Assembly: GCA_013398055.1 (NCBI GenBank)
Contig: VZRS01014563.1
Location: 974,265 to 1,038,264 of the forward strand
Direction of reading: 5' to 3'
From: Ifrita kowaldi
Lineage: Eukaryota; Chordata; Aves; Passeriformes; Cinclosomatidae
DNA: 64,000 nucleotides
Both the position numbers and the translations under genes were made by a program. Each line of letters opens with the position of its first letter. Position 1 is the first letter of the stretch. The notes under the pieces are model-generated. The model saw only the letters and a list, made by a program, of their open reading frames with translations. It did no database searches and was not told the origin of the DNA. Shown piece by piece: positions 52,198 through 64,000 of this stretch.

Positions 52198-52347
52198 CTT
52201 TCTAACCATGGTCAAGTCTGGCTGCTTGGTCCAGGTCCGGCTATAAATATCATAGCTCTCCATAGAGATCAGCTCCCTTTCACCATCCTCACCTCCCAGA
52301 ATATACAGAATCCCATCAATCTCTACCACACCAAAATTATGTCGTGC
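52198..52347 (-). CDS. GAN: GAN coding exon 7 (Kelch repeat 3)
   Basis: Exactly 50 codons: ARHNFGVVEIDGILYILGGE, DGERELISMESYDIYSRTWT and KQPDLTMVRK. Human differs only conservatively (for example GEKELISMECYDIYSK). ILGG and W(T)KQPDLTM are Kelch-blade marks. The acceptor is ATTCCTTAG and the donor AAG|GTAAAA; both ends are phase 0. Confidence 0.98.
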
Positions 52348-53417
52348 CTAAGGAATATCAATAAAGTCAACATTGAAATCATAACTGCCATTGTGAATAA
52401 ATGAATACAATCTTATTTTTCAAAGTAACTGTCTGCAAAGTGCTATTGGTATTATGCCTGGCTTTTGTTTTGTTTTGTTTTTTTTTTAATGGTGAAGTCC
52501 TAAACACCAGCATAAGATTATTAATTTAATCAACTAAACAAAACAAAGAGTATTAAAAAAAAAAAAAAAAAAAGCAGAGCAGCAGAAGCCAAAGAGACCA
52601 CACAGAAATCTAAGAACAGAGCTTGGCCATATTTCAGTTCCCATAGTGGTGGTCTCCACAATGCAGCTATTGCTCTCAGGTCTCTATAGCAGCAAAGCCT
52701 GGACCCATTCTCTGTGCAAAGGCAGCTCTCCTATTTTGCATGTACGAGCCCAGCTACCCCTCAATCTTACAGCAAACATATCACAAGCAGGAAACTTAAT
52801 GCATCATAACTAAAATTGTAGCTAAATCTACATGCCTTTGTCAACCAGAGATTGCAAAGAGGAAAATCCTGTGGTTAAACAACTTCTTAATAAACACCCT
52901 GTGCTGATTTACAAAGATAAAAACACAGGTGCATTAAGGATATATGTTTACAAATAACAAACTGTTACTTTTTGATGGAATGTAATTATGAAGAAGGAAG
53001 CATTAACTCAAGCCAAACCTAAATATGTCTGTGCAAGCCAAGTTCTGTATGTTGGCCAGTCCTCTGTCCATCTTTTCTGCACAGTCCGATCTCTTTGTCC
53101 ATCTCAGAGGTCTCTTGTTTTAGAAGGCCAGTATACGCAGAACATTAAGTATACTATAGGACTGATTCATTATGAAATTCCTGAAATTTTGTAGTTCATC
53201 TTACAGTTAGCTCTTCACCAATTGTTTAGTTTTTCCAGATCCAGCAGTCAGCATCAGACCACAAGAACAACAGGATATAAACAGAAGTCAGTCTGTAGCA
53301 TGATTTTGAATGTGTAAGATGCAAGCGACTGGAGATTCAGAACAAAATTTTGCAGAAGAAAAGGAACATTTTGCCAAAGTAAAAACTTAAATCCCAACAG
53401 TTAGATAGAGATCTTGC
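52348..53417 (-). other. GAN: GAN intron 6 (GC-AG type)
   Basis: About 1.07 kb, beginning GCAAGA and ending ATTCCTTAG on the minus strand. It includes an A20 tract at 52555-52574. No alternative GT donor keeps the conserved protein frame at this junction. Confidence 0.88.
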
Positions 53418-53530
53418 CTCATGCATTGGTGGTAAGGAACTCCATGAATTGGTGTCTGGATCATATTTCTCTCCAGAGCTTAGCGTTCCCTTGTTTTCAT
53501 CCTGACCACCAAGCACAAATAAAAATCCTT
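53418..53530 (-). CDS. GAN: GAN coding exon 6 (Kelch repeat 2), GC splice donor
   Basis: It encodes (E)GFLFVLGGQDENKGTLSSG, then EKYDPDTNSWSSLPPMHE. The LGG and W...LPPM signatures mark a Kelch blade. The acceptor is TGTTTTACAG. The exon must end after GAG to join the Ala-Arg-His of exon 7 in frame. The intron there begins GCAAGA, not GT, so this is a GC-AG intron. The rest of the donor fits the GC-donor consensus AG|GCAAGT well. Confidence 0.95.
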
Positions 53531-54021
53531 CTGTAAAACAAAATGTAACATGATCTTAAGAACAGGACTCTCAAGAAGAGGACTCACACCTGCACACTGA
53601 GCAAAACAACGTGACTGGCGAGCTGTATTCCAGAATTCACCAAGAGATGCAGACCAGTCACTTCTCCAGACTGGAGAAGGTAAAGCACATACTTACATCT
53701 GACCCAAGTTACCCTTGCAGATACCCTTCAACATATTCAGTGATGCAGCAACTAGAATTTACTTAAAACATGAAATACTCCTGGAGAGACAGATGTAGCA
53801 GATTCCCACAAAATGTTGCAGGAATAGTGATTTTAAGACACTCAGATGACAGGGGTTTTCACAGAATCAAGTACAGTTTTGGGCAGACAAAGGGGAAGCA
53901 TGAAATAACCCCAGTGCAGTCAGTCTTGAAGAAAATATATTATTATAAGCTGTATCTCAGATTTTGAGGCACTGGTAAGTTTTCATAACATTGACTCTAC
54001 AAAGACAAAGTTCCCCTTTAC
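53531..54021 (-). other. GAN: GAN intron 5
   Basis: 491 bases, GTAAAG...TGTTTTACAG. Nothing notable inside. Confidence 0.9.
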
Positions 54022-54143
54022 CTGCTGACAATACTCCATGATTGATCCTTGGAATACTCATAGGAGCAAGTTCAATCCAGAGCTGTCTATTGGGATCATA
54101 AAGAGGACACATACACCGCATCACTGAGGTTGGTTTCCGTGAT
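54022..54143 (-). CDS. GAN: GAN coding exon 5 (Kelch repeat 1)
   Basis: It encodes SRKPTSVMRCMCPLYDPNRQ followed by LWIELAPMSIPRINHGVLSA and the first base of a Glu codon. Human has TAAMRC where this copy has TSVMRC. The YDP...LWIELAPM pattern is the typical outer strand of a Kelch blade. The acceptor is TGTGTTCAG and the donor CAG|GTAAAG. The length is 122 bases, phase 2 in and phase 1 out. Confidence 0.97.
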
Positions 54144-55012
54144 CTGAACACAGGGTGGGGAGGGAACAAACAAAAACAGAAAGACAAGACAGAGTTTTAC
54201 GAGTTCACTGTTAACACCTCGTGTCCGAAGCTTGCTCGTTCTTGCTTTCATGTATATTCATCACGTGGCATTTCCCTGGTAAGGAGAAGACCCCCAAACC
54301 AAACACTTAAATTGAGTTTGTACAGACTTGGAGACATAAAAAGCTGATTCACTTCATTCCTACTGTATCTGCCTGTAACCTTGTTTATGAACTTTGAACA
54401 AGCTAAGAAGAACTGATAGAGTATTAGTAATGTCTGAGTAAAGTGACTCACAAACTGACATGCAAAAATGTTATCTGAGTGGTTTACTACACTTCTATTA
54501 AGAGCTAACATCTAAATGCTAAATTTATTTAAACAAGACAGAGCCCTCCCACATGCTGCAGGGGGTACTCAAGAAAAGAAAGGGATTATTGTTTAGGACA
54601 GGAATTTTCACCTTATCTCAGATGCACCAATAATAACTTCTTTTTTGGAACCACATCTATTATAAACAAAACAGTTTAAAGCACACATATATTACTTTTA
54701 AGTTGCCTTTCAGATCATCAGAAAGGTGTTTCTCCAATGTTCTGTGCTGAAGTCTATTCAGTTTAAAAAAAACCAGTGAACAGTTACTGAACAAACAACC
54801 CTACTCTAAGTTTACATGTTGAATGTCAGAAACAAAGTAACTATTTTTTGCTGAATCATTCCCAAAGGTATTTTAGGTGTGTCTGACCAACCTAAAACAA
54901 ACTCAAATGACAGAGTGATAAGCAGTAGGTGCACATATTCTGTCCACGCTGTGTTTTCAGACTGCCATGAGTGCTGGCACTGGGGCCAGCTGCGATGCCA
55001 CTGCACACTTAC
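54144..55012 (-). other. GAN: GAN intron 4
   Basis: 869 bases, GTAAGT...TGTGTTCAG. No repeats or coding signal seen. Confidence 0.9.
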
Positions 55013-55230
55013 ACTCGCTCTTCCCCCCCAACGGTCACGATGCACTCGGAGTAGCCCCGGGGCTTGAAGGAGGCCAGCATGGCCTCTCCCTGCTGCGGGG
55101 GTGTCAGGGGGATGTTGTTGCACTCCTTGACGATCTCGCGGACCAGCGGCTCGCTCATCATCTGCTCGCGCAGATACGCCGCGTCCAGGCCCGACACCCA
55201 CACTGCCGACATGACATCCTTCATGTGGAC
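55013..55230 (-). CDS. GAN: GAN coding exon 4 (BACK domain end)
   Basis: It reads VHMKDVMSAVWVSGLDAAYL, REQMMSEPLVREIVKECNNI and PRGYSECIVTVGGEERV, ending in phase 2 at GAGCGAGT|GTAAGT. The next exon supplies the last base of the Val codon. It closes the BACK domain and begins the first Kelch blade (IVTVGG). Its GC content and CpG density are higher than in exons 2 and 3. The acceptor is CCTCCCCCAG. Confidence 0.97.
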
Positions 55231-55689
55231 CTGGGGGAGGCAGCAGCGACACAAAATCACCCACAGCACTGAGGCACCAGGACATGCAGATGCTTCTGTG
55301 TTTAGCAAATACTTGAGAGTTTTTGGTACTGGCAAGTAAGAAACTATACAACACAGTGTTAGTAAGAGAATGCATCAAGTCCTCCAGGTTTCCCTATAAA
55401 CGTGCTACTTGCTTTCTCACCACATAAACCAGATTATATCATCAAATGTCAAAATGGTGCTTTTTTTCTTAATGTCTATTAAATCATAAAGGCAGCAGAT
55501 GATAAATCATCAACACAGCTTTCACCCTTTTACTGCAATCCCATAGTCTGCATTTCAGGCAAAACTCAATTAATTCTGTAAGTGTAAGATTAGTCCTGAA
55601 AGAAACAGATCTATTTCAAGTTCCCACTGATTAGAATAAACACTCTGATCTGCACCACATTCAAAATACAAACATTCGGATGTCCTGAC
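55231..55689 (-). other. GAN: GAN intron 3
   Basis: 459 bases, GTCAGG...CCTCCCCCAG. Nothing notable inside. Confidence 0.9.
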
Positions 55690-56040
55690 CTTTCTGGATT
55701 CTGAATCATGAGAAATCCACCTAATCACCGCTTCAAAGACGTATCTTTCATTTCCAACATTGAGCTTTTCCATCGACAGCACTTCTTTCAGTTTTTGAGG
55801 AGTCAGTTCCAAGAATTCCTCTGTGCTGCTGACATCTCGAAAGTGAGTTTCCAGATACTCTGAGGCAAGGTAGTGAACATGATGCAAACAATAGTGCAGT
55901 GCAAAGTCCCGAATACCAATACAGTTCTCAGCAGCTATGCAACCTTCTAAAAACTCACAGCAGAGAGTTTTTAAGTCTGTAAGCAGCAGGAGATCAGCTG
56001 CCTGTACCACATCTTGGATAGTTTCTTCATTTAGCCTGAT
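55690..56040 (-). CDS. GAN: GAN coding exon 3 (BTB end and BACK domain)
   Basis: This exon of 117 codons is almost identical to human gigaxonin. It starts IRLNEETIQDVVQAADLLLL and includes CCEFLEGCIAAENCIGIRDF, HYCLHHVHYLASEYLETHF and EKLNVGNERYVFEAVIRWIS. It forms the start of the BACK domain, the helical linker that positions Cullin-3 relative to the Kelch propeller. The acceptor is ATTCTTGCAG and the donor AAAG|GTCAGG; both ends are phase 0. It is the longest coding exon in the window. Confidence 0.98.
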
Positions 56041-56877
56041 CTGCAAGAATTAATTTAGAAGTTATAGCTACTATCACTCATTTGTTCCATGACATGCCCG
56101 CACTCATTACACTCATTCTCAGTGGCTGAAAAATGGACTATTAATGCCCATGTAAAAATTAGGAAAAAGTGATATAACTGCTAACCATTTATTAATTAAC
56201 ACAGGGATGGAAAGGCATTTGCTTGACAGAAGGTGAGGAGCAGAAATTTTGCTCCTGAAGTAACCAACCATAAAATTGCTCATCTCATCCAGGAACCTAA
56301 AATGAGTTTTGCTGTAATAAATAAATATTTTTTTAAAACACACATGCAGGAATGAATTTCAAGCCATATCTGCCTTTTCTTTTTCTGCTGAAAGTTAAAC
56401 TCGTTCAGCAATCTCAATCTGGTTCCAAATAAACCAGACACACCAACTTTAATTCCTGCTAAGGCTCCTGGCAGGCAGATCTGACAAGAGGCCAGAGAGG
56501 TGGGCACAAGGGGCAGGGAGGGAGGGTGCCTGGTGTACTGTAATGCTCAGTGATGGGGTCTCCATCTCTGTGGCTATCAAACCAGTCCTCTGTCACAGCT
56601 GACAAACACTGCCTGCTTTATAGCAGGTTACTGAAGGTAGCCACCAATTTTAATACAAGTATTTGACATTGACTCTAAATTTTAAAGTCCTCCCCCGCTG
56701 TGCAAGAAGAGGAGAGACAACTCCTGCAGAGCCTACTGCCTCTACTTCACATTCACAGCCCCACCCTGCACAAGTTTTATCACAAAGCTTTAAACATCTT
56801 TCAGGATAGCAGTGTTAAAACCCAAGTTATTTTGCCAAATAGTCCAATCGAGGTTTATGGTTTTTTTAATACCATAC
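56041..56877 (-). other. GAN: GAN intron 2
   Basis: 837 bases, GTATGG...ATTCTTGCAG. Nothing notable inside. Confidence 0.9.
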
Positions 56878-56992
56878 CTGCCCACTGAAGATGTAATCTA
56901 GTATCTCTTTCATGATATCAACAGATATCCCTTCGAGTTCAATCTTGTACGTCGAGCCATCATCCTTTGGAGGATTGTAGTTCAATTTTGTT
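56878..56992 (-). CDS. GAN: GAN coding exon 2 (end of BTB domain)
   Basis: Frame: the first base completes an Arg codon from exon 1, then TKLNYNPPKDDGSTYKIELE is read, followed by GISVDIMKEILDYIFSGQ. This is the C-terminal part of the BTB/POZ domain, which mediates dimerisation and Cullin-3 binding. Human has VMVMREIL where this copy has VDIMKEIL. The acceptor is TCTCTTAG (AG at 56994-56993) and the donor CAG|GTATGG. The length is 115 bases, phase 1 in and phase 0 out. Confidence 0.96.
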
Positions 56993-59900
56993 CTAAGAGA
57001 AGAGAAAATAAAATGAGGAAAGTTCAAAATCTGGGCATTGCTTGCTCTGTTTCTGAAGAAATGAACACTAGCTATGGATCACTTAGGCTACAACAGAGAT
57101 GTTAAAACCTTCCAATGTGATGGGAAAACTGTCTCTTGAATTAGCACGTAGGTACGGTCTCTGATACTGCTCATCACATTTCCAAACTGAACAAATATGT
57201 CAGCCTTGCAAACTACCCAGGCCATCAAAGAGCCAAAGTATTTTTTATCCCAGCTCATTCATCACAAGCATTCAAAAACTTCACTCAGCCCTTCCAACAG
57301 AACAGCAGCTCTGCTGACAGATGAAACACAAGAATTTGCTTTGATAAAGGTGGAAAAAAACCCAAAGCAAAACAAAACCAAAACTTTTTTTACCAAGAAA
57401 GAACTAATTAGAGTTAAGCAGATCAGAATATTCACTGGCAGCACAAACATTTGGATTGCATTACCATTTTGTGTAGTTTATGATGTTATCAGCCTAATGC
57501 TATGCCTGGCTGTAACCAAGCCATGCACTCACAGTTGCAGGAAACAGCCCATGTGCTGCTCAGCAGAGCTTTAAATATTCATCTACATCAGTGGACACTC
57601 CGCTTAGGAGCAATTTCTTTAAACATACCAGCAGCACTGTGATCTGCCTGTGAATAGAATGATGGGGGCTAGGGGAAGAGGTGATGAAGTAACAGCACAG
57701 CAGACGCTTTGCTTTTCACCAGCTGTCAGTGCAAACACTTCCTCCAGGAGCAACTGTGCTGCTCAAGTTGAACAAAACTTTAAGTGTTCAAAAGGGAGCA
57801 GCATCCACCAGTCTGGTGCAAATGGTCATGACAGCTAATAAAAGAACATTTTTAACATATTTTTCCACATTTTGGTCAATGAAGAATACATTACATAAAG
57901 ACAAGAAAGTTTATTTCACTGCCTCTGTGTATATATAGTGACCTACATCTATACCACAGTGCACTAAAACAAAAGCTTTTAAAACTTTTTAACATTCATT
58001 TTAATATATCCTTAGATAGAATCAGCTTCTTAATGTGAAAAGCTGTGGCTTTGCTAAGCTGAAAGTATCCAGTCTGCCACAGCCTCCTGCTATCCACACT
58101 CATGCTAAGCAAATACACAAATAGGTCTTAGCAAAGGGCAGATTCTGCCTCACTTACTCACATAGGAATAGATTAGTTTCTCACAAAATAAGCTGTAACT
58201 CACATCAAATAAAACCTTAGCCTGTAAGGAGCTATTTTTAAGTGTGAATAAGGGCAGTAATTTTAGCCCTTTAGTTCATCATACTTGTGGTCCTGTGTTC
58301 ACATCCCTTTTCTACTCTGCAGAACACCCAGAGATAGCGGTGGCTCAGGTGCCCATGTACCACTGCACCAGGGCTGCAGCTGCTTCACCCTGTCTGTACA
58401 GCACCTGGCACGAGTTACAATACAAATAACAATAACAACGACAACAATGTGGCATGGATTAGGAAATTGTTTATTTCCTAACACTTGGAAGGAGATTAGG
58501 AAAATTATGTGACTCCCATTAAGGCACATGCTGCAATAGCAGGCACTGATTTACAGCTTGACAGCTGAAAACTCCTAACCCAAACGCACATTTCCAGCGG
58601 AATGTACAATGTGTACCTCAACTCCAGCCATCCTTGCCCATGTGCAATGTGCATTTTTCATGTCTACAAGATCCAAACGAGCCACAGAACATACATACAC
58701 AGGGCAACGTGCCTTTTCAATTCTAACAGAGCAAAGGCTTCTTTACACTCATTTCCAAATCTATCCAAGCTATCTCCGTGTATGCTCCATTTCTGGCTTT
58801 CGTGGTTTGCAACAAAAGGAGCTTCTTGTTTCCTGGGATGAAACTGTTTTCTTTTAACTTAACATAAAATGTATCGAGGTTCACAGCGTCTGGCTTCCTT
58901 CAGCAGAAAAGACAGTCAGTTGGGTGATCCCTGGAGTAGCTGTTATGATCAAATACACAGCAGTATCTACACAGAACCTGGGGAGTCCAACACATTGTGG
59001 GGCTTAAAACAGGTCCAAGGCATATAATAAGCATCTTGATGTCAGCACTAATGAGATTAGGGAAAGGACTATTGTGCTATTTATCACTAACTTTCATCTT
59101 AGCATCACCTGTACACACCCAAGCTAAATCACTTTATTGCATGGACTTTACACTGACACCTCCTGGTAACAAGAAAGTGTTGTTCAAAGTTTTTGGGTCT
59201 TATCAGGTTAGATGTTCTAATTACTGTGTACTTTTTCAGGCATCAACAGTTGGTAATCTGAAAAGAAATGACCTAGCCCCTAACGCAATGCCAAAACAGG
59301 AAGTCAAAGCAGAAAAATAACCTTGAGAACACATCAAATGATTTCAAAGTTACAGACACTTGTATGTAGGCAAACATTCACCTTCTGCAAATGTTTCTCA
59401 GTTCAGATTAAGTTTTGTTCCTATCATCTGTCATGGGAAGCAATAGTGATCCATCTGTCGCATGATTTTAATTTGTTGGTTAATAAAATACAAGGTTATT
59501 TATTTCAGTACAAGTACTTCTGAGCTATGCCAAGAGAGCCATTCCCAAAGGCACCTGGAGGCACTCCTTGTAACTCACGTCAAAAGTGCAGGACAGCTAC
59601 GAGCTGTTGGGAAGACAGGAGGAAAAATATGATGCAAGGACATATTATAACCAGGTTTGGGACTGGCAAAGTTTAAGAAAAAAAAAATTGTGAGTCCAAA
59701 TGGAAAGAAAGCTGAAGGAGGAGAGAAAAGTAGGAGGTGTGCAGGCAGAGGGCATTGAGCCACGTCTCCTCTTGCATCACCCAGCACCAGCTGTGACCTG
59801 CACCCACACCTCGCCAGCAAACTGAGGCCTGGGCATCCCTGTCATAACACACAGAGACAGAATGAGAAAGTTTCCAAACACATTTGTTCCCAGTTCAGAA

Positions 59901-62900
59901 AGACAATGGGCAGCACATGGAGAAATACTTAACCCTTGCCCTCTATCAAATTTCACTTTAGAAAATAAGTTACCAGCTATGCTTAAGCAGAGGCTTTCCA
60001 ATCTGTCAGCATCCCAGAAGGAGGATGCCTTCTTTCTGCCACACTCCTCCTCAGGCTGACTTATTCAGCCTGTGATTTGTGTGGCTGAGAGCTGGAAGTG
60101 GCAACCAGCAACCCAAGGTGCAGAGATGTGCCGGCTGCAGCACAGCTGCTTCTAACACAGGCATGCGACAGCTTCCTACTGCAGGCAACATTTCTAATTA
60201 CTTTAAAAGCACTCCAAGCTGCCAAACCACGGCAGAAAAGGCTGCTTGAGTCTTCCTTGATTCAGATGGAAGACCAGAACATCAAGATCTAGAAGGAAAT
60301 AACCCTCCCAGCCAACCAAAACCCCCATGAGCTGGGAGCAGAGCACAGCCGAGATGGAGCTGGAAGAAACAAAACAAGGCAACCTTTTCATCCTGTTGTC
60401 TCAAGTAATTTAATTTTGAGCAACTTGACTCCATACACATTTTAAAACAATGTTTTCCTTTTTTTTCCGTTAAGATCATGATTGTAAGTTGAAATGGCTT
60501 CCAGTAATATAAACTGTTCTATAAATCCTGAACATCCACTCCAACATCTTGGGCCTCGCTAGGAAAACTGCGGGCACACACAACACCTTGAGCCAGTGGC
60601 ATAAGAACAAATGGGTTGATGTTGTGTTTTGATGTTGTGTTTTGATGTTGTCTGTGCGACAAATTTAGAATCTGCTGTTCCACATCACTTAAGGAATACA
60701 ATCCTAATGAGTCATCTCAAATGCTCTACATAAGGCAGAATGAGGATAAAAATTCCAGTACCTCGTCTGTATATGTAAGCAGTGTAAGCAAGGTGAATCC
60801 TCAAAATGAAAACAGGGGCTCAAGAACTGATACTGATACTGCTAGGAATGACAATTTACATCTAATGACATAAAACAGATTCAAATAATTAAAAAAAAAA
60901 CCCACAAGCAAAAAGCAAACCAACAGGTAAATTAAGACTGTCCACAGTTCTTGTTAAAATTAAGATGGATCTTCCAAATACTGTCATTTTAAAAGAGCAA
61001 AACAAATCAAAACACAACCCTACTTCCAATCTCACAGTCAATCCCTGTGAAAGCACTGTTGTGGGGCAGTTGAGATTTATAAGAAGCAGATTGAAAAAAA
61101 AATCCATGTGTCTGAAAACTTGGTTTTCTTACATTTTACAGTTGAAAGTTTACAGGAGGGGAATAATCACTTTTAAAAACTCAACTAGACAAAACAACAA
61201 ACAAAATGAAAATTCAAATGAAGAACTTGGCCACCACCAACACCACTCGCTTTCCTGAATCAGGCATAATTTTGTGGGACTATTTTCATCTTTGAAATCT
61301 CTGCTTTATCTGTAAACTATTAAGAAAAGACAACTGATGTGTTTTTACAATGGTCACATAAGTTATAAAGAGAACAAGAGCACAACTCTTGGAAAGCTTT
61401 AATCCTTAGACTGCTGGTGTATTGGTACCTAAACAAGCAAAGAAAACACCTGTCTGCAAAGACTGTGCCTACAAGAATGCTCCAGACCACATTCACCACA
61501 AGCAGGTTGTTGATATTTACAGTGAACAGCCATCAAAAAATCTGGGAAACGAGAGACAGATGCTTTGGGTTTGATGCTTTGCAACACAAAACTTTTACCT
61601 GCTCTCACGTCACCGCGGTGCAAACACAGTTCGCTGACCTACTTACACTGCAGGGTGTCAGGAACCAGACTGCAGGAGACAAGAGGGAGACACTTGTCTT
61701 TTGGGAAGGAGCTGTCTTCCCAAATTAATGATTTTGCTCCAGATTAACCATAAGGGCCGGTCTACACACGCTTTGCCAGTATTGCCACACTAGCAAACTT
61801 TAATAGTCAAGTAGCAAAGCCATCCTTCCAAACCAATGGGCAATAAAATTGGGGTTTGATGATTTATCCTTTACCTGCACCAGTGTTTTGGCCTTCTCCA
61901 GAGAGCATCAGCATTTTAAAATGAAGTTGGACCTTCAACAAATGTTTCCAGCAAAGACATGCACCAAACCTAAAACACGCTCACAAGGATGACTCAGTCC
62001 TAAAAATGGCAAGTGAGTACTTGGAGATTTTGCTTCACTAAGGAGAAAACAAAAAATCTGCTTTTGATGCAAGCATAAGGTCAATCTAGTCTCCTGGTCT
62101 GGGCTTCCTTATGTAGGCTTGAGTGTTTCGAATACAAGCTTTCCATGGTAAATCTAATTAAGTCCTACTTAGTACTGACCATTTTAATGGTGAAGTTTTT
62201 CACTTGTCTGCCTTTATCCCTGCAACATTTTCTCCCATAAAGGCTGGTCTTTCTACGTGCAAAAAAACCCCTTAATAATCACATTATTAAACAGGTCAGA
62301 CATAAAAACATGATGCAGCAGTTCACTCCACCCACCGCCATCCTCCAAAAAGATATTTTACAACCAAATCAGAAGGTTTCCTTTGAGGTCGCACCCTGGC
62401 CTTTAGCACCACACATAAAAGCCAGTCTTCACCACACCCTGCAAAGGGTGCCAGCTCCCAGAGGATTTTGGCTATGCCTCTCCTTGTCTCCCTGTGTCTC
62501 TCTCCTTAAGATTATCTGTAACTCCAACTACAGATCTCAAGGCAAAGGAGTCCATTAACAGCTCAGCACAAAAACTTGCAGAAGTCGCTTTGTTTGCTTT
62601 AAGAGAAACAAAAACTATGACATATAACTTAGTTTTTTTAGCTATTAAAAAGTTTAAGTCAGACAAAAATGTGGCTTCCCCCCCTTCCATAAGAAGGGGA
62701 ACAAGGCAATTCCTTCAGCAGCAGCACAGGGGACATGTACAGGGCTCAATGGGCTTTGCTCAACGAAGAGCTTGTTTACCATGAAAATCTGAAATTACCC
62801 TGATTACACTGAGCTCATCCAGAGCCAGATTGTAATCTAAATTGGAAATCTACCCTCAGCCAGCGTGTCTTGCCTAAACATGTGAGCTAGCCCTAAGTAG

Positions 62901-64000
62901 ACAGAACACACACTCAACAGACTGTGCCCAAGGACGGACCCTGGGAGTTCTCAGCAGCATCAAGGACCTGATGTTTCATTTCACTTTGGGTTTCTTTAGC
63001 CAGCATGGAAAACAACCAAGCAACTGCACCAGCTGAGCTTGCAAACAAGTCAGACACAAGCAATGCAGATGAGCTGCTGGGCACCTGCGGTTTGTGCACC
63101 TCATGCATGGCATGAAGCACAGCTCAGGCTCATCTGTGATGTGGTGGAGTGGACGTGGTTCAGCAGTTGCCTGCTCATCTGTGATGGACATTCCTCTGAT
63201 AGAAACACGTGCCACTGGATTTGGAAAGGTGGTATGGGTGGTTGGGTTTTTTTTCTGTTTCACTTGACACTTGAGTCCTCTCACTGAACTGATGATTCCC
63301 AGAAGTATTACACTTTTTAGGCAGCAGTTTGGAACTAGGACTTCCTCAGAAAAACAAGGGAAGACATTTTTGAAATAGAGTTCTAGCCAAGAAATGAAGA
63401 GTGTCTTATTTGAAATATGTTGTCATGGTTCTAGCGCCATTGGCTTAGGAACTCGTCCATCAACTCCATTTCAACCTACTACACATCTTCTTTCAAATTA
63501 ACTCTGCTTTTAAACTTGTTAAGAAAGCTTTTTTAGAAGAAACAAGTACAGTGTCATATCTGGGCTGCTAAATTTGCTGCTAAATATATTTAAGAAATGC
63601 AATGCTGTGTAGCATGTGTCTAATAACCCAAATACTTGTGTAACTCACTAGTATTATTATTTAAAAAAACACCAATAGATCTGCTGGGAAAACTTTGATA
63701 AACCAGGCTTTTATACCTCACTTATCCTTACAGCACATGGGAGGAAAAAGCAACAGAGTCAAAAAAAGATTTTCGTAATTGCTGGTATGTATGAAGTCAA
63801 ATGGACAAAATGATAAGTGCATGAGTAGTGCTGTGGAACAGCTGGAACATGTTTGGAATCCAGCTGAGGGAAGCACCGGAATTCTGGATATGCCCAGAGC
63901 TGGAAAACACAGATCTACAAGATTTTCACAGAGAGCAGTGACACAGCCAAGAGGAAAAAGGAACCAGGAACATGGATTTCATCAGCACAGGAGTCTCCAA
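56993..64000 (-). other. GAN: GAN intron 1 (3' part)
   Basis: Exon 2 has a clear acceptor at 56994-56993. No sequence encoding the conserved gigaxonin N-terminus, nor any GC-rich promoter-like DNA, is present up to the right edge. Intron 1 is therefore longer than 7 kb. It holds a 13-bp tandem repeat (60618-60650) and short A-rich tracts. No gene is recognised inside. Confidence 0.8.
60618..60650. repeat. 13-bp tandem repeat, 2.5 copies
   Basis: GATGTTGTGTTTT occurs twice in full and then as GATGTTG, with no mismatch. Confidence 0.95.

Larger units (their letters stand above)
43141..56992 (-). other. GAN: GAN (gigaxonin) gene, coding exons 2-11 span
   Basis: Ten minus-strand exons join with matching phases into about 541 residues that correspond closely to human gigaxonin from about residue 57 to the end (597 aa in human). 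Gigaxonin is the BTB-Kelch (KLHL16) substrate adaptor of Cullin-3/RBX1 ubiquitin ligase in the cytoplasm. Its known targets include neurofilaments, vimentin and other intermediate filaments, and TBCB. Loss in humans causes giant axonal neuropathy. The order here is the second half of BTB, then BACK, then six Kelch repeats. No frameshift or premature stop was seen, so the gene looks functional. Exon 1 lies beyond 64000. One intron (intron 6) uses a GC donor. Confidence 0.97.

Noticed and set aside
52555..52574. A20 tract as a possible retropseudogene tail
   Set aside because: No coding or repeat similarity is visible next to it and no target-site duplication was seen.

Overview
This window is vertebrate nuclear DNA, almost certainly avian. 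It has exons split by canonical introns, CR1 LINE 3' ends of the kind typical of bird genomes, and compact introns. Single-base and run-length N gaps mark it as a draft assembly. Two neighbouring protein-coding genes can be identified from their sequence, both on the minus strand. They are CMIP (only its first coding exon, about 6.4-6.7 kb) and GAN, which encodes gigaxonin (coding exons 2-11, between 43.1 and 57.0 kb). From memory, GAN and CMIP are also adjacent and in the same orientation on human 16q23, so this looks like conserved synteny.

Layout from left to right. 1-6434 is the 5' part of CMIP intron 1 on the minus strand. It holds a CR1 fragment, a 104-bp pure ATT microsatellite and a 336-base N gap next to exon 1. 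6435-6725 is CMIP coding exon 1, which is cut at its 5' end by an N. 6726-7850 is the GC-rich CMIP promoter region. It is visibly misassembled: a 212-base block is present twice and identically, with one copy bracketed by single Ns. It also contains a clustered CCAAT/E-box/CRE promoter and a CpG-rich CR1 copy. About 7.85-29.4 kb is intergenic, with no recognisable gene. It has a CpG-rich patch at 25.4-25.9 kb beside a 61-bp minisatellite at 26.16-26.73 kb. About 29.45-43.14 kb is AT-rich, without gene-like ORFs, and may be a very long GAN 3' UTR ending at two tandem poly(A) signals. 43.14-56.99 kb holds ten GAN coding exons with consistent phases, and 57.0-64.0 kb is part of GAN intron 1. The first GAN exon (start codon and N-terminal half of the BTB domain) lies beyond the right edge.

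The two genes are not known to act in one pathway. Gigaxonin is a BTB-Kelch substrate adaptor of Cullin-3 ubiquitin ligase that controls intermediate-filament turnover. CMIP is a PH-domain/leucine-rich-repeat adaptor in T-cell and podocyte signalling. I found no prokaryotic-type operon, CRISPR array, tRNA, rRNA or new system. The observations most worth checking are the false duplication that removes the CMIP start codon, a GC-AG intron in GAN, the CpG-preserving CR1 in the CMIP promoter, the three-frame-open minisatellite and the putative 13.7-kb GAN 3' UTR.
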